A stretch of DNA of 45,036 bases from the NCBI RefSeq assembly GCF_900113675.1, contig NZ_FOQE01000018.1, positions 1 to 45,036 of the forward strand, in the 5' to 3' direction. Position 1 is the stretch's first letter; each line of letters begins with the position of its first letter. Positions 8,263 through 15,111 of the stretch are shown piece after piece. The position numbers were made by a program, and so were the translations under genes. The notes under the pieces are model-generated. The model searched no databases. It saw only the letters and a program-made list of their open reading frames with translations, and was not told the DNA's origin. This DNA comes from Pisciglobus halotolerans. Lineage in GTDB: Bacteria; Bacillota; Bacilli; Lactobacillales; Carnobacteriaceae.

Positions 8263-9047
8263 AACAAGTTTTCCAATCCATAAATAAGTGTTTTGACTTC
8301 CATCACTTTGCGACAACCTAGTGCCACTCCTGTCATGAACGAAGACCGGTCAAAAGAATCATGACGAATCGTTAATCCTTCCCCTGTGCTGCCGAATTGT
8401 ACTTGTTGATGAGCCACCAATCCAGGAAGACGAACACTATGGATCTTCATTCCTTTATAGTCAGCACCTCTTGCACCTTCAAGGGTTTCTTTTTCATCAG
8501 GATGGCCTTGCTGATGAGTTCCTCTTTCTGCATAAATCATTTCTGCTGTTTTGATTGCAGTTCCGCTTGGCGCATCTAATTTTTGATCATGATGCATTTC
8601 AATAATTTCAACATCTGGGAAATATTGCGCTGCTTTCGCTGCAAACTGCATCATCAAAACGGCGCCAATAGCAAAGTTTGGAGCAATCAATCCCCCAACG
8701 GATTGGTCAGCTGCTAAAGTTTGCAATTCTTTTACTTCTGCTTCTTTAAAACCAGTAGTACCAACTACAGGACGAATACCATTTTTTAAAGCAAAACGCG
8801 TATTTTCATAGGCAGCGGCTGGAACAGTAAAATCGATCCAAACATCTGCTTGTGTCTTTTCGACAATATCTTCTTTGTTATGAAAAACAGGAATATCTAC
8901 ATCAGCAAATGCTGTCAATTCATTTAAATGATTTTCTTCAGCATACGGATCATAAACGCCTACTAATTCAAAATCCTCCGTATCCAAAACCATCTTTGTT
9001 GCTGTCGCACCCATTTTCCCTTTAAAACCTGCTACAATTATTTTCAT
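8259..9047 (-). CDS. dapB: 4-hydroxy-tetrahydrodipicolinate reductase
   Basis: NAD(P)H-dependent step of the lysine/diaminopimelate pathway, feeding peptidoglycan synthesis. The N-terminal nucleotide-binding loop is VAGFKGKMG (5-13). The family signature with catalytic His and Lys is [15 protein letters not shown] near 148-162. The length is 262. I choose ATG 9047 (MKIIVAGF) because AAAGGAAG lies upstream; an in-frame TTG eight codons earlier would overlap that site. It precedes cca with a 4-base overlap. Directly upstream lie remains of ypjD, which neighbours dapB in Bacillus. Confidence 0.96.
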   Translation of the reverse strand: MKIIVAGFKGKMGATATKMVLDTEDFELVGVYDPYAEENHLNELTAFADVDIPVFHNKEDIVEKTQADVWIDFTVPAAAYENTRFALKNGIRPVVGTTGFKEAEVKELQTLAADQSVGGLIAPNFAIGAVLMMQFAAKAAQYFPDVEIIEMHHDQKLDAPSGTAIKTAEMIYAERGTHQQGHPDEKETLEGARGADYKGMKIHSVRLPGLVAHQQVQFGSTGEGLTIRHDSFDRSSFMTGVALGCRKVMEVKTLIYGLENLL

Positions 9048-9291
9048 CTTCTGCTTCTTCCTTTCTTTCAAAACGATTTTTATCTCGTTGGTTTATTTTT
9101 CCATTAATTGATGGAAAGCGGCTGTCCTATCTATATCTAAACGATTAGCCCTTAAAAGCAACAAAAACAACCTATCCCATTTCTGTTGTTAAGTCGAGCC
9201 ATTTAGGCCAAGGGGGTGAAAAATAACTTACTTAAAATGGTTGGGTATACTTCTCCACTTCATGTTGCATTCTTTTAAGAACTTTTTTCAC
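9022..9291 (-). pseudogene. Decayed ypjD-like (MazG-type nucleotide pyrophosphohydrolase)
   Basis: Translating the minus strand from GTG 9291 (behind AAGAAGGAAT) gives MQHEVEKYTQPF, a stop, then YFSP and LTTEMG. After further stops come [14 protein letters not shown] in that frame and LDIDRTAAFHQLMEK in a neighbouring frame. These match, in order, the YpjD/MazG pattern as I remember it from Bacillus (IQAEVDRYIGQF, YFSPLAMMARLTEELGE, LDISLEEAH, RDKDRWTRKEE). About 25 codons of the middle, which should hold metal-binding acidic residues, are missing. Several frameshifts and in-frame stops break the rest. The position next to dapB fits the Bacillus ypjD-dapB order. The 3' remnant overlaps the dapB start. 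Confidence 0.75.
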
Positions 9292-9474
9292 CGGATTCCT
9301 TCTTTCTTTTGTCCATTACGTCTATTTTCTCCTTTCCTTTCCAAAAAATCAAGAAAGAAACTGATGGAAACTATTTGTTTTGGATTGTTGAGAGAACGTT
9401 TGAGTTAGGTTACTATAAATAAAGGTCATAAGATGCATTTACTGCTTCTATTGACAAGTGAAAGGAGGAATAAT

Positions 9475-10350
9475 TTGAAAATTCATCAAAAAATGATCAA
9501 AGATTTGTTGATCATCACCATTGGATGTGGCATTTATGGTTTTACATTAGTCAATGTTAACATGGCTAATCAACTAGCAGAGGGAGGCTTCACAGGGATT
9601 TCATTGATCTTGAATTCGCTTGTTCATATCGATCCTGCCTATTCCACTCTCTTTTTGAATATCCCTATGATCTTGATTGGATGGAAAATACTAGGTAATC
9701 AGTCTTTTTTTTATACCATTTTTGGCACCGTTATGCTTTCTGTCTCGTTATGGATTTGGCAAAGGATTCCAGTTTCTATTCCTTTGCATCATGATTTATT
9801 TATCGCCGCTATTCTAGCTGGCTTGGGAGGCGGAGTCGGAAGCGGACTCATTTATCGTGCTGGTGGGACTACTGGCGGCACGGATATTATTGCCCGCATT
9901 TTTGAAAAAAAGTTGGGTATTCCAATGGGCAGAACATTGCTGGCTTTTGATGTGCTCGTCCTCTTGGCTTCATTATCTTATATTGATTTGTCTCATATGA
10001 TGTATACGTTGTTAGCTTCCTTTGTTTTCACCCAAATTATTGATTTTATCCAAGAAGGAGCTTACGCGGCAAAAGGGATTTTAGTTATTTCAGAAAATAG
10101 TGATGAAATAGCTGATAGCCTCCTTGAAACGCTTGGACGCGGCGTAACTTATTTGAAAGCAGAAGGTGCCTATTCTAAACAAGAAAAAAACATTATTTAT
10201 TGTGTGATGAGTCCGCATGAGATCGTAACTGCAAAAACAATCATATCAGAAACAGATTCAAGTGCTTTTATTTCGATACTATCCGTTCATGAAGCATTAG
10301 GAGAAGGCTTTTCATACAATCCAAAACCAAGAAAGAAATTGTTCAAGTAG
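9475..10350 (+). CDS. YitT-family multi-pass membrane protein (DUF161 + DUF2179)
   Basis: A 291-residue protein with about five to six membrane segments in its first 200 residues. They include the family-typical glycine-rich stretches ANQLAEGGFTGISLILN and GGGVGSGLIYRAGGTTGGTD. A soluble C-terminal DUF2179 domain follows (about 205-285, ISENSDEIADSLLETLGRGV). The function of the family is not settled. The start is TTG 9475, because AAAGGAGG sits at ideal spacing; an upstream ATG at 9433 lacks a site. It is one of only four rightward genes in the window, divergent from dapB and ended by a strong terminator. Confidence 0.9.
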   Translation: MKIHQKMIKDLLIITIGCGIYGFTLVNVNMANQLAEGGFTGISLILNSLVHIDPAYSTLFLNIPMILIGWKILGNQSFFYTIFGTVMLSVSLWIWQRIPVSIPLHHDLFIAAILAGLGGGVGSGLIYRAGGTTGGTDIIARIFEKKLGIPMGRTLLAFDVLVLLASLSYIDLSHMMYTLLASFVFTQIIDFIQEGAYAAKGILVISENSDEIADSLLETLGRGVTYLKAEGAYSKQEKNIIYCVMSPHEIVTAKTIISETDSSAFISILSVHEALGEGFSYNPKPRKKLFK

Positions 10351-10435
10351 AAGTTTCGATTTTTTTACTCATCCAGATTCAGCATAAAAAGAAACGATTT
10401 TTCTCTTACCCCTGTTTGGAGATGAAGAACCTAAT

Positions 10436-10489
10436 AAAAAAGGATACCGAACAATATAGGCGATGACCTTATTGTCCAGTATCCTTTTT
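10436..10489. terminator. Bidirectional terminator after yitT-like gene and ypiB
   Basis: AAAAAGGATAC (10436-10446) pairs with GTATCCTTTTT (10479-10489), with a longer interrupted inner stem (ACAATA/TATTGT type). T-runs follow on the plus strand and A-runs precede, so it can serve both converging transcripts. Confidence 0.85.
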
Positions 10490-10626
10490 ATTGGAATGTT
10501 GTTTTTTAAACATTGCAACATACGCCACCTATTCGCCAGTTTTTTTATATGACTTAGTACATAAGTTACAAATCACTTTGTCTTTTTACTGTACGCTTCA
10601 CTACATTGAATAACATCATTCTAACA
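10490..10626. other. Gap with no supported gene
   Basis: Between the shared terminator and the ypiB stop. A short minus-strand reading contains CNLCTKSYKKTGE, a zinc-knuckle-like pair of cysteines. It is only about 18 codons, has no start and is flanked by stops. It may be debris of a lost small gene. Confidence 0.3.
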
Positions 10627-11202
10627 TTAAAGATTAGGCTTTTTTTGTTTTTCAGTTAGGTCTTTTTCAAGATCCTTCAGCTGAGAGGAAAGAGCAATAA
10701 AGTTTGCTTTATCCCCAGTTTCAAGCGCTTGATCAATACGATCAAGAAGTTTGTCTTTCTGATCTATTAACAGCAATTTTTCTAACGCATGATCTACTTC
10801 AATAGACAATTCAGGAGAAACTTGGTCATTCCACTTGTAATAAGGGTTGTCTTCCAGAATAGCTAAATATTGTTCGGTTTTCCAAGGGTCTCTAAAAATG
10901 AGCTCTAGATACATATCTTCACGCCAGTTTAAACGGACTTCATGAAAAGCTTGCTCAGGATCTGTAAATACTTTCCCATCTTTGTAAAAAAGAAAAGGAT
11001 CATTTTCCATTCCAACAGTTGACATCATCATCCCACGCGGTGTTTTCTCAACGTCTTCAACAAAATGAACCTTGTTTAATACGATATCATGATTTAACAG
11101 ATAATTCAGTATCCACATAGATTCTCTTCTTTTTAATTGATGACGATCTAGAAACCAACCGATAAAAGCTTTTTTAGCTTCTAATGTAATCTGGATACTC
11201 AT
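10627..11202 (-). CDS. ypiB: YpiB, UPF0302 family protein with IDEAL domain
   Basis: A 191-residue cytoplasmic protein. The N-terminal UPF0302 domain spans about 1-120 (KKAFIGWFLDRHQLKRRESMWI; TPRGMMMST). A C-terminal IDEAL helical segment lies near 152-180 (LLDRIDQALETGDKANF), followed by a basic tail. No catalytic motif is visible; the function is not established. It has an excellent ribosome site, AAGGAGG. It lies 45 bases after ypiA; Bacillus has the same ypiA-ypiB pair, so the two probably form one transcript from the promoter before ypiA. Confidence 0.92.
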   Translation of the reverse strand: MSIQITLEAKKAFIGWFLDRHQLKRRESMWILNYLLNHDIVLNKVHFVEDVEKTPRGMMMSTVGMENDPFLFYKDGKVFTDPEQAFHEVRLNWREDMYLELIFRDPWKTEQYLAILEDNPYYKWNDQVSPELSIEVDHALEKLLLIDQKDKLLDRIDQALETGDKANFIALSSQLKDLEKDLTEKQKKPNL

Positions 11203-11247
11203 AGGAAAAACCTCCTTGTCATCCCTTTGATACCATTATACCCTACT

Positions 11248-12516
11248 CTATTCGTCGTTACCATTGATTGATTCCAATAGTGTTACCATCTCTTCATCTG
11301 TTGGTTCCAATACTAAATAATCCCCTAAGACTTCTTTAATGATATCACGGTTTCCTTCTTCTCTTAAATAATCGATATATTCTCTTAAAAAGTCTGTATT
11401 TTGTCTGAATGATGGATAGGCTTTTTTATAGCCTGCTCCTGCAGCTTCATAATTTTCTAATCCATTATTTGCTTGTGCAAGGTTCCAGTAAAACTGAGGA
11501 TCTACAACTTCTTCTTTTAGTTTTGCTTGGACCATAGCAATCGTTTCTTCATAGCGCTCTTGTTTCAACAACAGATTGGCGTATCCAAGCAGATAAACTG
11601 CATTGTCCGGCGCCAAAGTGATCGCTTCTTTAAAGTATTGTTCTGCTAACTCTTCATTTTCTAACTTGATGGCAATATTTGCACCTTGAAGATACAAGTC
11701 AGGATTATAACGATCATATTGCAACCCTTCTTGAATCACTTCCGCTGCTTTTTCTAAACGATTCTCTTCTTCAAGACCTACCGCCAAGTAAGGGTAAAGC
11801 GAAGTATAACTAGGATCCAGTTCTTTTAACTGGAATAAAGTTTCCACTGCTCTTTGATTATCTTTCTTTTGCAAATAAGTGAAACCAAGTTGAAACAGCG
11901 TATCTGTTTTTTCATCTTCTTCAATGCTTTGCTCCAAATAGAGGACTGCTTCGTCAAAATCGCCTAAAGCACTGTAAGCATTACCGTTGCGTCCAGCCAG
12001 ATTGATGCCCGAGAACTCCGTATACCCTTTTTCCATCAACGCTTCATAACCGCGAATCGCTTGAGCATCTTTTCCCATGGCAAAATGCAGCTCAGCCAAA
12101 GCAAATTGAATGACAGGTTCATCTCCTAAAATGTCTTGTGCTTGTAGTAGTTTTTGCTCACTCACTTCATACAATCCCTGTACAAAATACATATCCGCTT
12201 GAACCATTAAAGATTGAGGATAAGCTTGGCTTGTTTCTCCTATTTGGCTTAGCCATTCCATCGCCTGATCAACATCGTCTTCTTCAATGGCTATTTCAGC
12301 CAAACTGATTTTCAACTCATCATTATACGGATCAGCATTCAATAATTGTAAGTCGATTGTTCTTGTTTCTTTTAAAAAACCTAACTCATATAAAGAATCT
12401 GCTAAGAGGTAAAGCTCTTCTTTGTTATCGTGCTGTAAAGCCAGGTTAAACTCTGCTGTTGCCTGTTCTAATTGTTTATCTTGCAAAAACTGGATCATTT
12501 TTTGTCCATGAGACAT
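11248..12516 (-). CDS. ypiA: YpiA, tetratricopeptide-repeat protein
   Basis: A 422-residue soluble protein built almost entirely of TPR-like helix pairs. Examples are LYLLADSLYELGFLKETRTI, AYSALGDFDEAVLYLEQSIE and YLLGYANLLLKQERYEETIA. TPR arrays are protein-binding scaffolds; no enzyme domain is seen and the partner is unknown. I place the start at ATG 12516 (MSHGQKMI) with AAAGAGG upstream. A longer in-frame reading upstream crosses the promoter and is rejected. It pairs with ypiB as in Bacillus. Confidence 0.9.
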   Translation of the reverse strand: MSHGQKMIQFLQDKQLEQATAEFNLALQHDNKEELYLLADSLYELGFLKETRTIDLQLLNADPYNDELKISLAEIAIEEDDVDQAMEWLSQIGETSQAYPQSLMVQADMYFVQGLYEVSEQKLLQAQDILGDEPVIQFALAELHFAMGKDAQAIRGYEALMEKGYTEFSGINLAGRNGNAYSALGDFDEAVLYLEQSIEEDEKTDTLFQLGFTYLQKKDNQRAVETLFQLKELDPSYTSLYPYLAVGLEEENRLEKAAEVIQEGLQYDRYNPDLYLQGANIAIKLENEELAEQYFKEAITLAPDNAVYLLGYANLLLKQERYEETIAMVQAKLKEEVVDPQFYWNLAQANNGLENYEAAGAGYKKAYPSFRQNTDFLREYIDYLREEGNRDIIKEVLGDYLVLEPTDEEMVTLLESINGNDE

Positions 12517-12588
12517 ATCCAAAACCTCTTTCGCTCTATAATTCTTGAGATCGTGCAAACTTCTTCTCTCTTCATTTGTTATTTCCTT

Positions 12589-12617
12589 ATTATAGCATAT
12601 TTTGCCTTTAAGCAAAA
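12589..12617 (-). promoter_or_regulatory. Likely promoter of ypiA-ypiB
   Basis: Minus strand: an extended -10, TGCTATAAT, with TATAAT at 12594-12589. A weak -35 (TTTTGC) lies 17 bases upstream. The distance to the ypiA ATG is about 70 bases. Confidence 0.6.
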
Positions 12618-13001
12618 ATATGTATTCGTCGTCAACAGAGCCCATTAACGAGTGAAAAAAAGCTTGTGCGTTTATGCTGACAGTGTTTTACATTTTTGAT
12701 TCTCTTTGTTTTTTTTTTTGAAATGAGCGATGATATTCGCTGGGCAGATCCTTCTCATTTGCATTGAACTTGATTTATATCCTGCATTTTAGCGAAATGG
12801 TACAGAGCAAACAGAACGAGACGTTGCGACGAGTATTTTTTCTTATTTCATACGAACCTGCAGCTCCTTAGTAGCCTTCGTATTTTTATACAAGATAAGG
12901 TTGGCAAATTGAATGAGCAGAACGTTCTCCTATCAGATCGACTTAAACCTGTTTTATTCATTTTAAGACGTCGAAATAATAGTTGATTAAGAACATTATT
13001 T
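12618..13001. other. Gene-free accessory DNA left of the island
   Basis: Nothing convincing is encoded. Right after the 93-residue gene, AAGGAG is followed by a 12-codon reading (MFLINYYFDVLK, 12996-12958), then an overlapping 36-codon basic reading. Both look like the start of a lost downstream gene rather than real proteins. A hairpin ATACGAA/TTCGTAT (12850-12883) with a plus-strand T-run could be a terminator, though no rightward gene precedes it. This stretch lies outside the conserved gene order and is probably decayed mobile DNA. Confidence 0.45.
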
Positions 13002-13283
13002 TTAATCTCCTTTCAGTTTCTTGATATCTTTTTTATGATTCAATTTATCTTCTGTAAGTCCGTCAATAATCATTTTGAATTTTTCATTCTCTCCGTTCTT
13101 TTTAGCCAATGCCGCTTCTAATTCTTTAATGCGTACATCTAGTCTTTCTATTTCTTTAAATGCTCTATCTAATAAATCTATCTCTCTTTTTTCCTTAGCA
13201 CTTTTTCGGGTAAAGAAAGCTGACAATAAACCAGTTGCTCCTCCACCGCCAATTAGTAGTCCAATCAGCCATTCAATACTCAT
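13002..13283 (-). CDS. Small membrane protein with cytoplasmic coiled coil, function unknown
   Basis: 93 residues. An N-terminal membrane segment (about 3-25, glycine-rich: LIGLLIGGGGATGLLSAFF) is followed at once by TRKSAKEKRE, so the C-terminus should be inside. Residues 33-85 form a charged heptad-like coiled coil (RAFKEIERLDVRIKELEAAL). The start is ATG 13283 with AAAGGAAG eight bases upstream. I do not recognise the family; small proteins of this shape occur in phages (XhlA- or holin-associated types) and as membrane effectors. It is divergent from the XRE/ImmA pair across a promoter region with inverted half-sites, which suggests it is under that repressor. This link is inference. Confidence 0.7.
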   Translation of the reverse strand: MSIEWLIGLLIGGGGATGLLSAFFTRKSAKEKREIDLLDRAFKEIERLDVRIKELEAALAKKNGENEKFKMIIDGLTEDKLNHKKDIKKLKGD

Positions 13284-13308
13284 ACTCGTCGCTTCCTTTT
13301 AACATCAT
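13273..13308 (-). CDS. Possible 11-residue leader peptide before the 93-residue gene
   Basis: ATG 13308 lies 7 bases after AGGAG and encodes MMLKGSDEYEY. The stop falls 11 bases inside the following gene, so the two would be translationally coupled. It is very short and may be chance; no homology is claimed. Confidence 0.25.
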   Translation of the reverse strand: MMLKGSDEYEY

Positions 13309-13446
13309 GCATTAACTCCTTTTATTTTGTCAGTCGATCTTTTTTTCTCCAGATACAAAAACATTCTATTTCTTAGAGCTTGAATTTTTTTATCTTTTTC
13401 CCTTCTAACGAGCAAACAAATTTTAAGCTAATTTAAAAGCTTTGCG

Positions 13447-13475
13447 TTGACTGTAAATAGCTTTTATGCTAATAT
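13447..13475 (+). promoter_or_regulatory. Rightward promoter upstream of the XRE gene
   Basis: TTGACT (13447-13452) and TAATAT (13470-13475) are 17 bases apart. A TAGC...GCTA dyad lies within the spacer. It would give a leader of about 185 bases before the repressor ATG, so a second, closer start is possible. Confidence 0.6.
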
Positions 13476-13488
13476 TTATCCATAACAA

Positions 13489-13577
13489 ATAAGCGTAAAA
13501 ATAGCTTATGAACAAACGTTGAAAAACTTAGGTAAAAGCATTTTTATTGGCTTATCCGTTAACAAACTAGCTTATGA
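13489..13577. promoter_or_regulatory. Operator-like half-sites ATAAGC/GCTTAT
   Basis: ATAAGC (13489-13494) faces GCTTAT (13504-13509) as an inverted pair. Further copies are GGCTTATCC (13549-13557) and AGCTTATGA (13569-13577). TAGCTTATGAA occurs twice (13502-13512, 13568-13578). Spacing places sites over or next to both promoters. Binding by the neighbouring XRE protein is inference. Confidence 0.5.
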
Positions 13578-13581
13578 ATAT

Positions 13582-13610
13582 AGTATAGTAGCATTTAAGT
13601 TATTTATCAA
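13582..13610 (-). promoter_or_regulatory. Leftward promoter facing the XRE promoter
   Basis: Minus strand: TTGATA (13610-13605), 17 bases, TATACT (13587-13582), close to consensus. Transcription would run left, across the half-sites and the facing promoter, toward the 93-residue gene about 290 bases away. Confidence 0.65.
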
Positions 13611-13666
13611 CTAAAAATGACTTAAATATTACCATCTGGTTTGTAAGCTTTTGAAAGGTGATACTA

Positions 13667-14002
13667 ATGGGAACTGTACAACGAATAAAAGACTTAGCTG
13701 ACGCAAAACAGACTACGTTTGCAGAAATTGAACGCAAAATCGGGATATCTAATGGGCAGATCCGTAGATGGGATAAAGTCTCTCCTAAAGCTGAGAATAT
13801 AAAAAAAGTAGCAGATTATTTTGATGTCTCAGTAGATTATTTATTGGGACGGACAGAAAAGGCACTTCCTACTAAAAAACAACAATCTACGGATTTAGAT
13901 GAAATATTAGATGGCATGATGAGTTTTGACGGAAAACCTATGACTGATCATGATAGGGAAGCGATTCGTGCTTATCTTCAAGGAAGATTCAGCAACAAGT
14001 GA
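13667..14002 (+). CDS. XRE-family transcriptional repressor (phage/ICE immunity type)
   Basis: 111 residues. An N-terminal Cro/CI helix-turn-helix spans about 3-60 (TTFAEIERKIGISNGQIRRW, then ADYFDVSVDYLLGR). An acidic C-terminal segment follows (DEILDGMMSFDGKPMTDHDREAIRAYL), as in ImmR/CI-like repressors of Gram-positive phages and integrative elements. The start is ATG 13667 behind GAAAGGTG. The metallopeptidase gene begins 10 bases after the stop. In the ICEBs1 ImmR/ImmA system the protease cleaves the repressor to induce the element; the same logic is likely here. No integrase or structural phage genes are present. Confidence 0.88.
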   Translation: MGTVQRIKDLADAKQTTFAEIERKIGISNGQIRRWDKVSPKAENIKKVADYFDVSVDYLLGRTEKALPTKKQQSTDLDEILDGMMSFDGKPMTDHDREAIRAYLQGRFSNK

Positions 14003-14012
14003 GGTGGCCTAT

Positions 14013-14357
14013 ATGGATAGCATTTATACTTTACTCAAAGATAATGGAATTGAATTAGTCATGATCAAACTCGAAAAAAATGGTTACTATAATTCAAAGT
14101 TAAAAATGATGTTTGTTAACCAAGAATTAAATGAAGAAAAACAAAAGGAAGTCATTCTTCACGAGTTAGGGCACGCATTAAATCATAAAGACTCCTCAAT
14201 TCTATATAATAATCCTGTTTATCGATCTAAGATGGAGAACGAAGCCACAGGTTATATGTTAGATTACCTCATAAACGAATCGGATGGACAATTTAATTAT
14301 TCTGATGTTTTGGAGAAATTGAAATTAGGATTAGGCTGGGAATGTAAATTAAAATAG
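14013..14357 (+). CDS. ImmA/IrrE-type zinc metallopeptidase
   Basis: 114 residues. The zinc site HELGHALNH lies near 50-58, and a likely third ligand Glu in MENEATGYML lies near 75-77. These are the hallmarks of ImmA/IrrE (COG2856) proteases that cleave XRE repressors. The start is ATG 14013 (MDSIYTLL) behind GTGAGGTGG; a longer in-frame reading upstream overlaps the repressor gene and is not needed. It forms a two-gene rightward unit with the XRE gene. The protein is a little short for the family but has the complete motif. Confidence 0.88.
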   Translation: MDSIYTLLKDNGIELVMIKLEKNGYYNSKLKMMFVNQELNEEKQKEVILHELGHALNHKDSSILYNNPVYRSKMENEATGYMLDYLINESDGQFNYSDVLEKLKLGLGWECKLK

Positions 14358-14538
14358 AACAAACTCTAGATCTGTTTGAATAGTTGTAAAACTGCAGGAG
14401 AATCACAAGTAACTGTCAATACGCTGAATTTTTTGAAGTGTTCTCGCATGAATTTGTTGTGAACAACTAGAAGCGAGTGATTTATAAAAATTGCTCCTTT
14501 TTTGCCCCTTTTAAAAATGAATATTCTCAAAACATAAT
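14358..14538. other. Gap after the ImmA gene
   Basis: No gene is supported. A nested hairpin, CTCGC (14443-14447) with GCGAG (14473-14477) around GTTGT/ACAAC, might end the rightward transcript, but the T-run follows only after about 20 bases. No direct repeat that would serve as an att site was found on the two sides of the island. Confidence 0.35.
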
Positions 14539-14566
14539 AAAAACCCTTGACGAATCAAGGGTTTTT
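14539..14566 (-). terminator. Terminator of hup
   Basis: AAAAACCCTTGA and TCAAGGGTTTTT pair over 12 bp around the loop CGAA. It lies just after the HU stop codon; the A/T flanks would let it work in both directions. Confidence 0.92.
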
Positions 14567-14575
14567 ACATTTAAA

Positions 14576-14851
14576 TTATTTAACTGCATCTTTAAGTGCT
14601 TTACCTGGTTTGAATGCAGGTACTTTACTTGCAGCGATTTCGATTTCATCCCCTGTTTGAGGGTTACGACCTTTACGTGCTGCACGATCACGTACTTCAA
14701 AGTTACCAAATCCAATGATTTGTACTTTTTCACCATTACTCAAAGACTCTTGAATAGATTCAAATACTGCATCAACTGCTGTAGTTGCATCTTTTTTAGT
14801 TAGTCCTGTTTTTTCAGCAACGTTTTCGATTAATTGTGCTTTGTTAGCCAT
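14576..14851 (-). CDS. hup: DNA-binding protein HU
   Basis: 91-residue histone-like nucleoid protein that bends DNA as a dimer. The full family sequence pattern is present: [20 protein letters not shown] at the start, [20 protein letters not shown] (47-66, the DNA-binding arm signature), and [12 protein letters not shown] at the end. The ribosome site GAGGAGGTG is very strong. It is monocistronic, with its own promoter and terminator. In Bacillus gpsA lies between der and this gene; here there is no room for it. Confidence 0.97.
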   Translation of the reverse strand: MANKAQLIENVAEKTGLTKKDATTAVDAVFESIQESLSNGEKVQIIGFGNFEVRDRAARKGRNPQTGDEIEIAASKVPAFKPGKALKDAVK

Positions 14852-14984
14852 TTATATTTCACCTCCTCGAACAGAAGAATCGATGTTCGTTAAGTAAATA
14901 AACATCAACTGCTATTTTTGAGTGGTCCAAAAACAACAGCGTAGTGAAATGAAATTCGTTTATTTAAATGACATTTCATTTAAA

Positions 14985-15013
14985 AAGATATCACACAAAT
15001 GCTGATACTGCAA
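14985..15013 (-). promoter_or_regulatory. Promoter of hup
   Basis: Minus strand: TTGCAG (15013-15008), 17 bases, TATCTT (14990-14985). It leaves a leader of about 125 bases containing AAATGAAAT/ATTTCATTT inverted repeats. Confidence 0.6.
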
Positions 15014-15111
15014 TGATTTTTAAGCTTTTTAAGGAAAATTTCAAAGCAAATTCGATAAAATGATAAAAAAGTTGAAGTTCTATATGAACTGTGTTAAAAT
15101 GCTTTCTTTTT

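Noticed and set aside
9048-9474. Lysine riboswitch upstream of dapB
   Set aside because: No L-box core motifs are present; the sequence is better explained as the remains of ypjD.
10504-10575. Short zinc-knuckle peptide (CNLCTKSYKKTGE)
   Set aside because: It is bounded by stops with no start codon or ribosome site; too short to support as a gene.
13002-14538. Complete prophage or integrative element
   Set aside because: No integrase, excisionase, replication, packaging or structural gene, and no flanking direct repeats were found.
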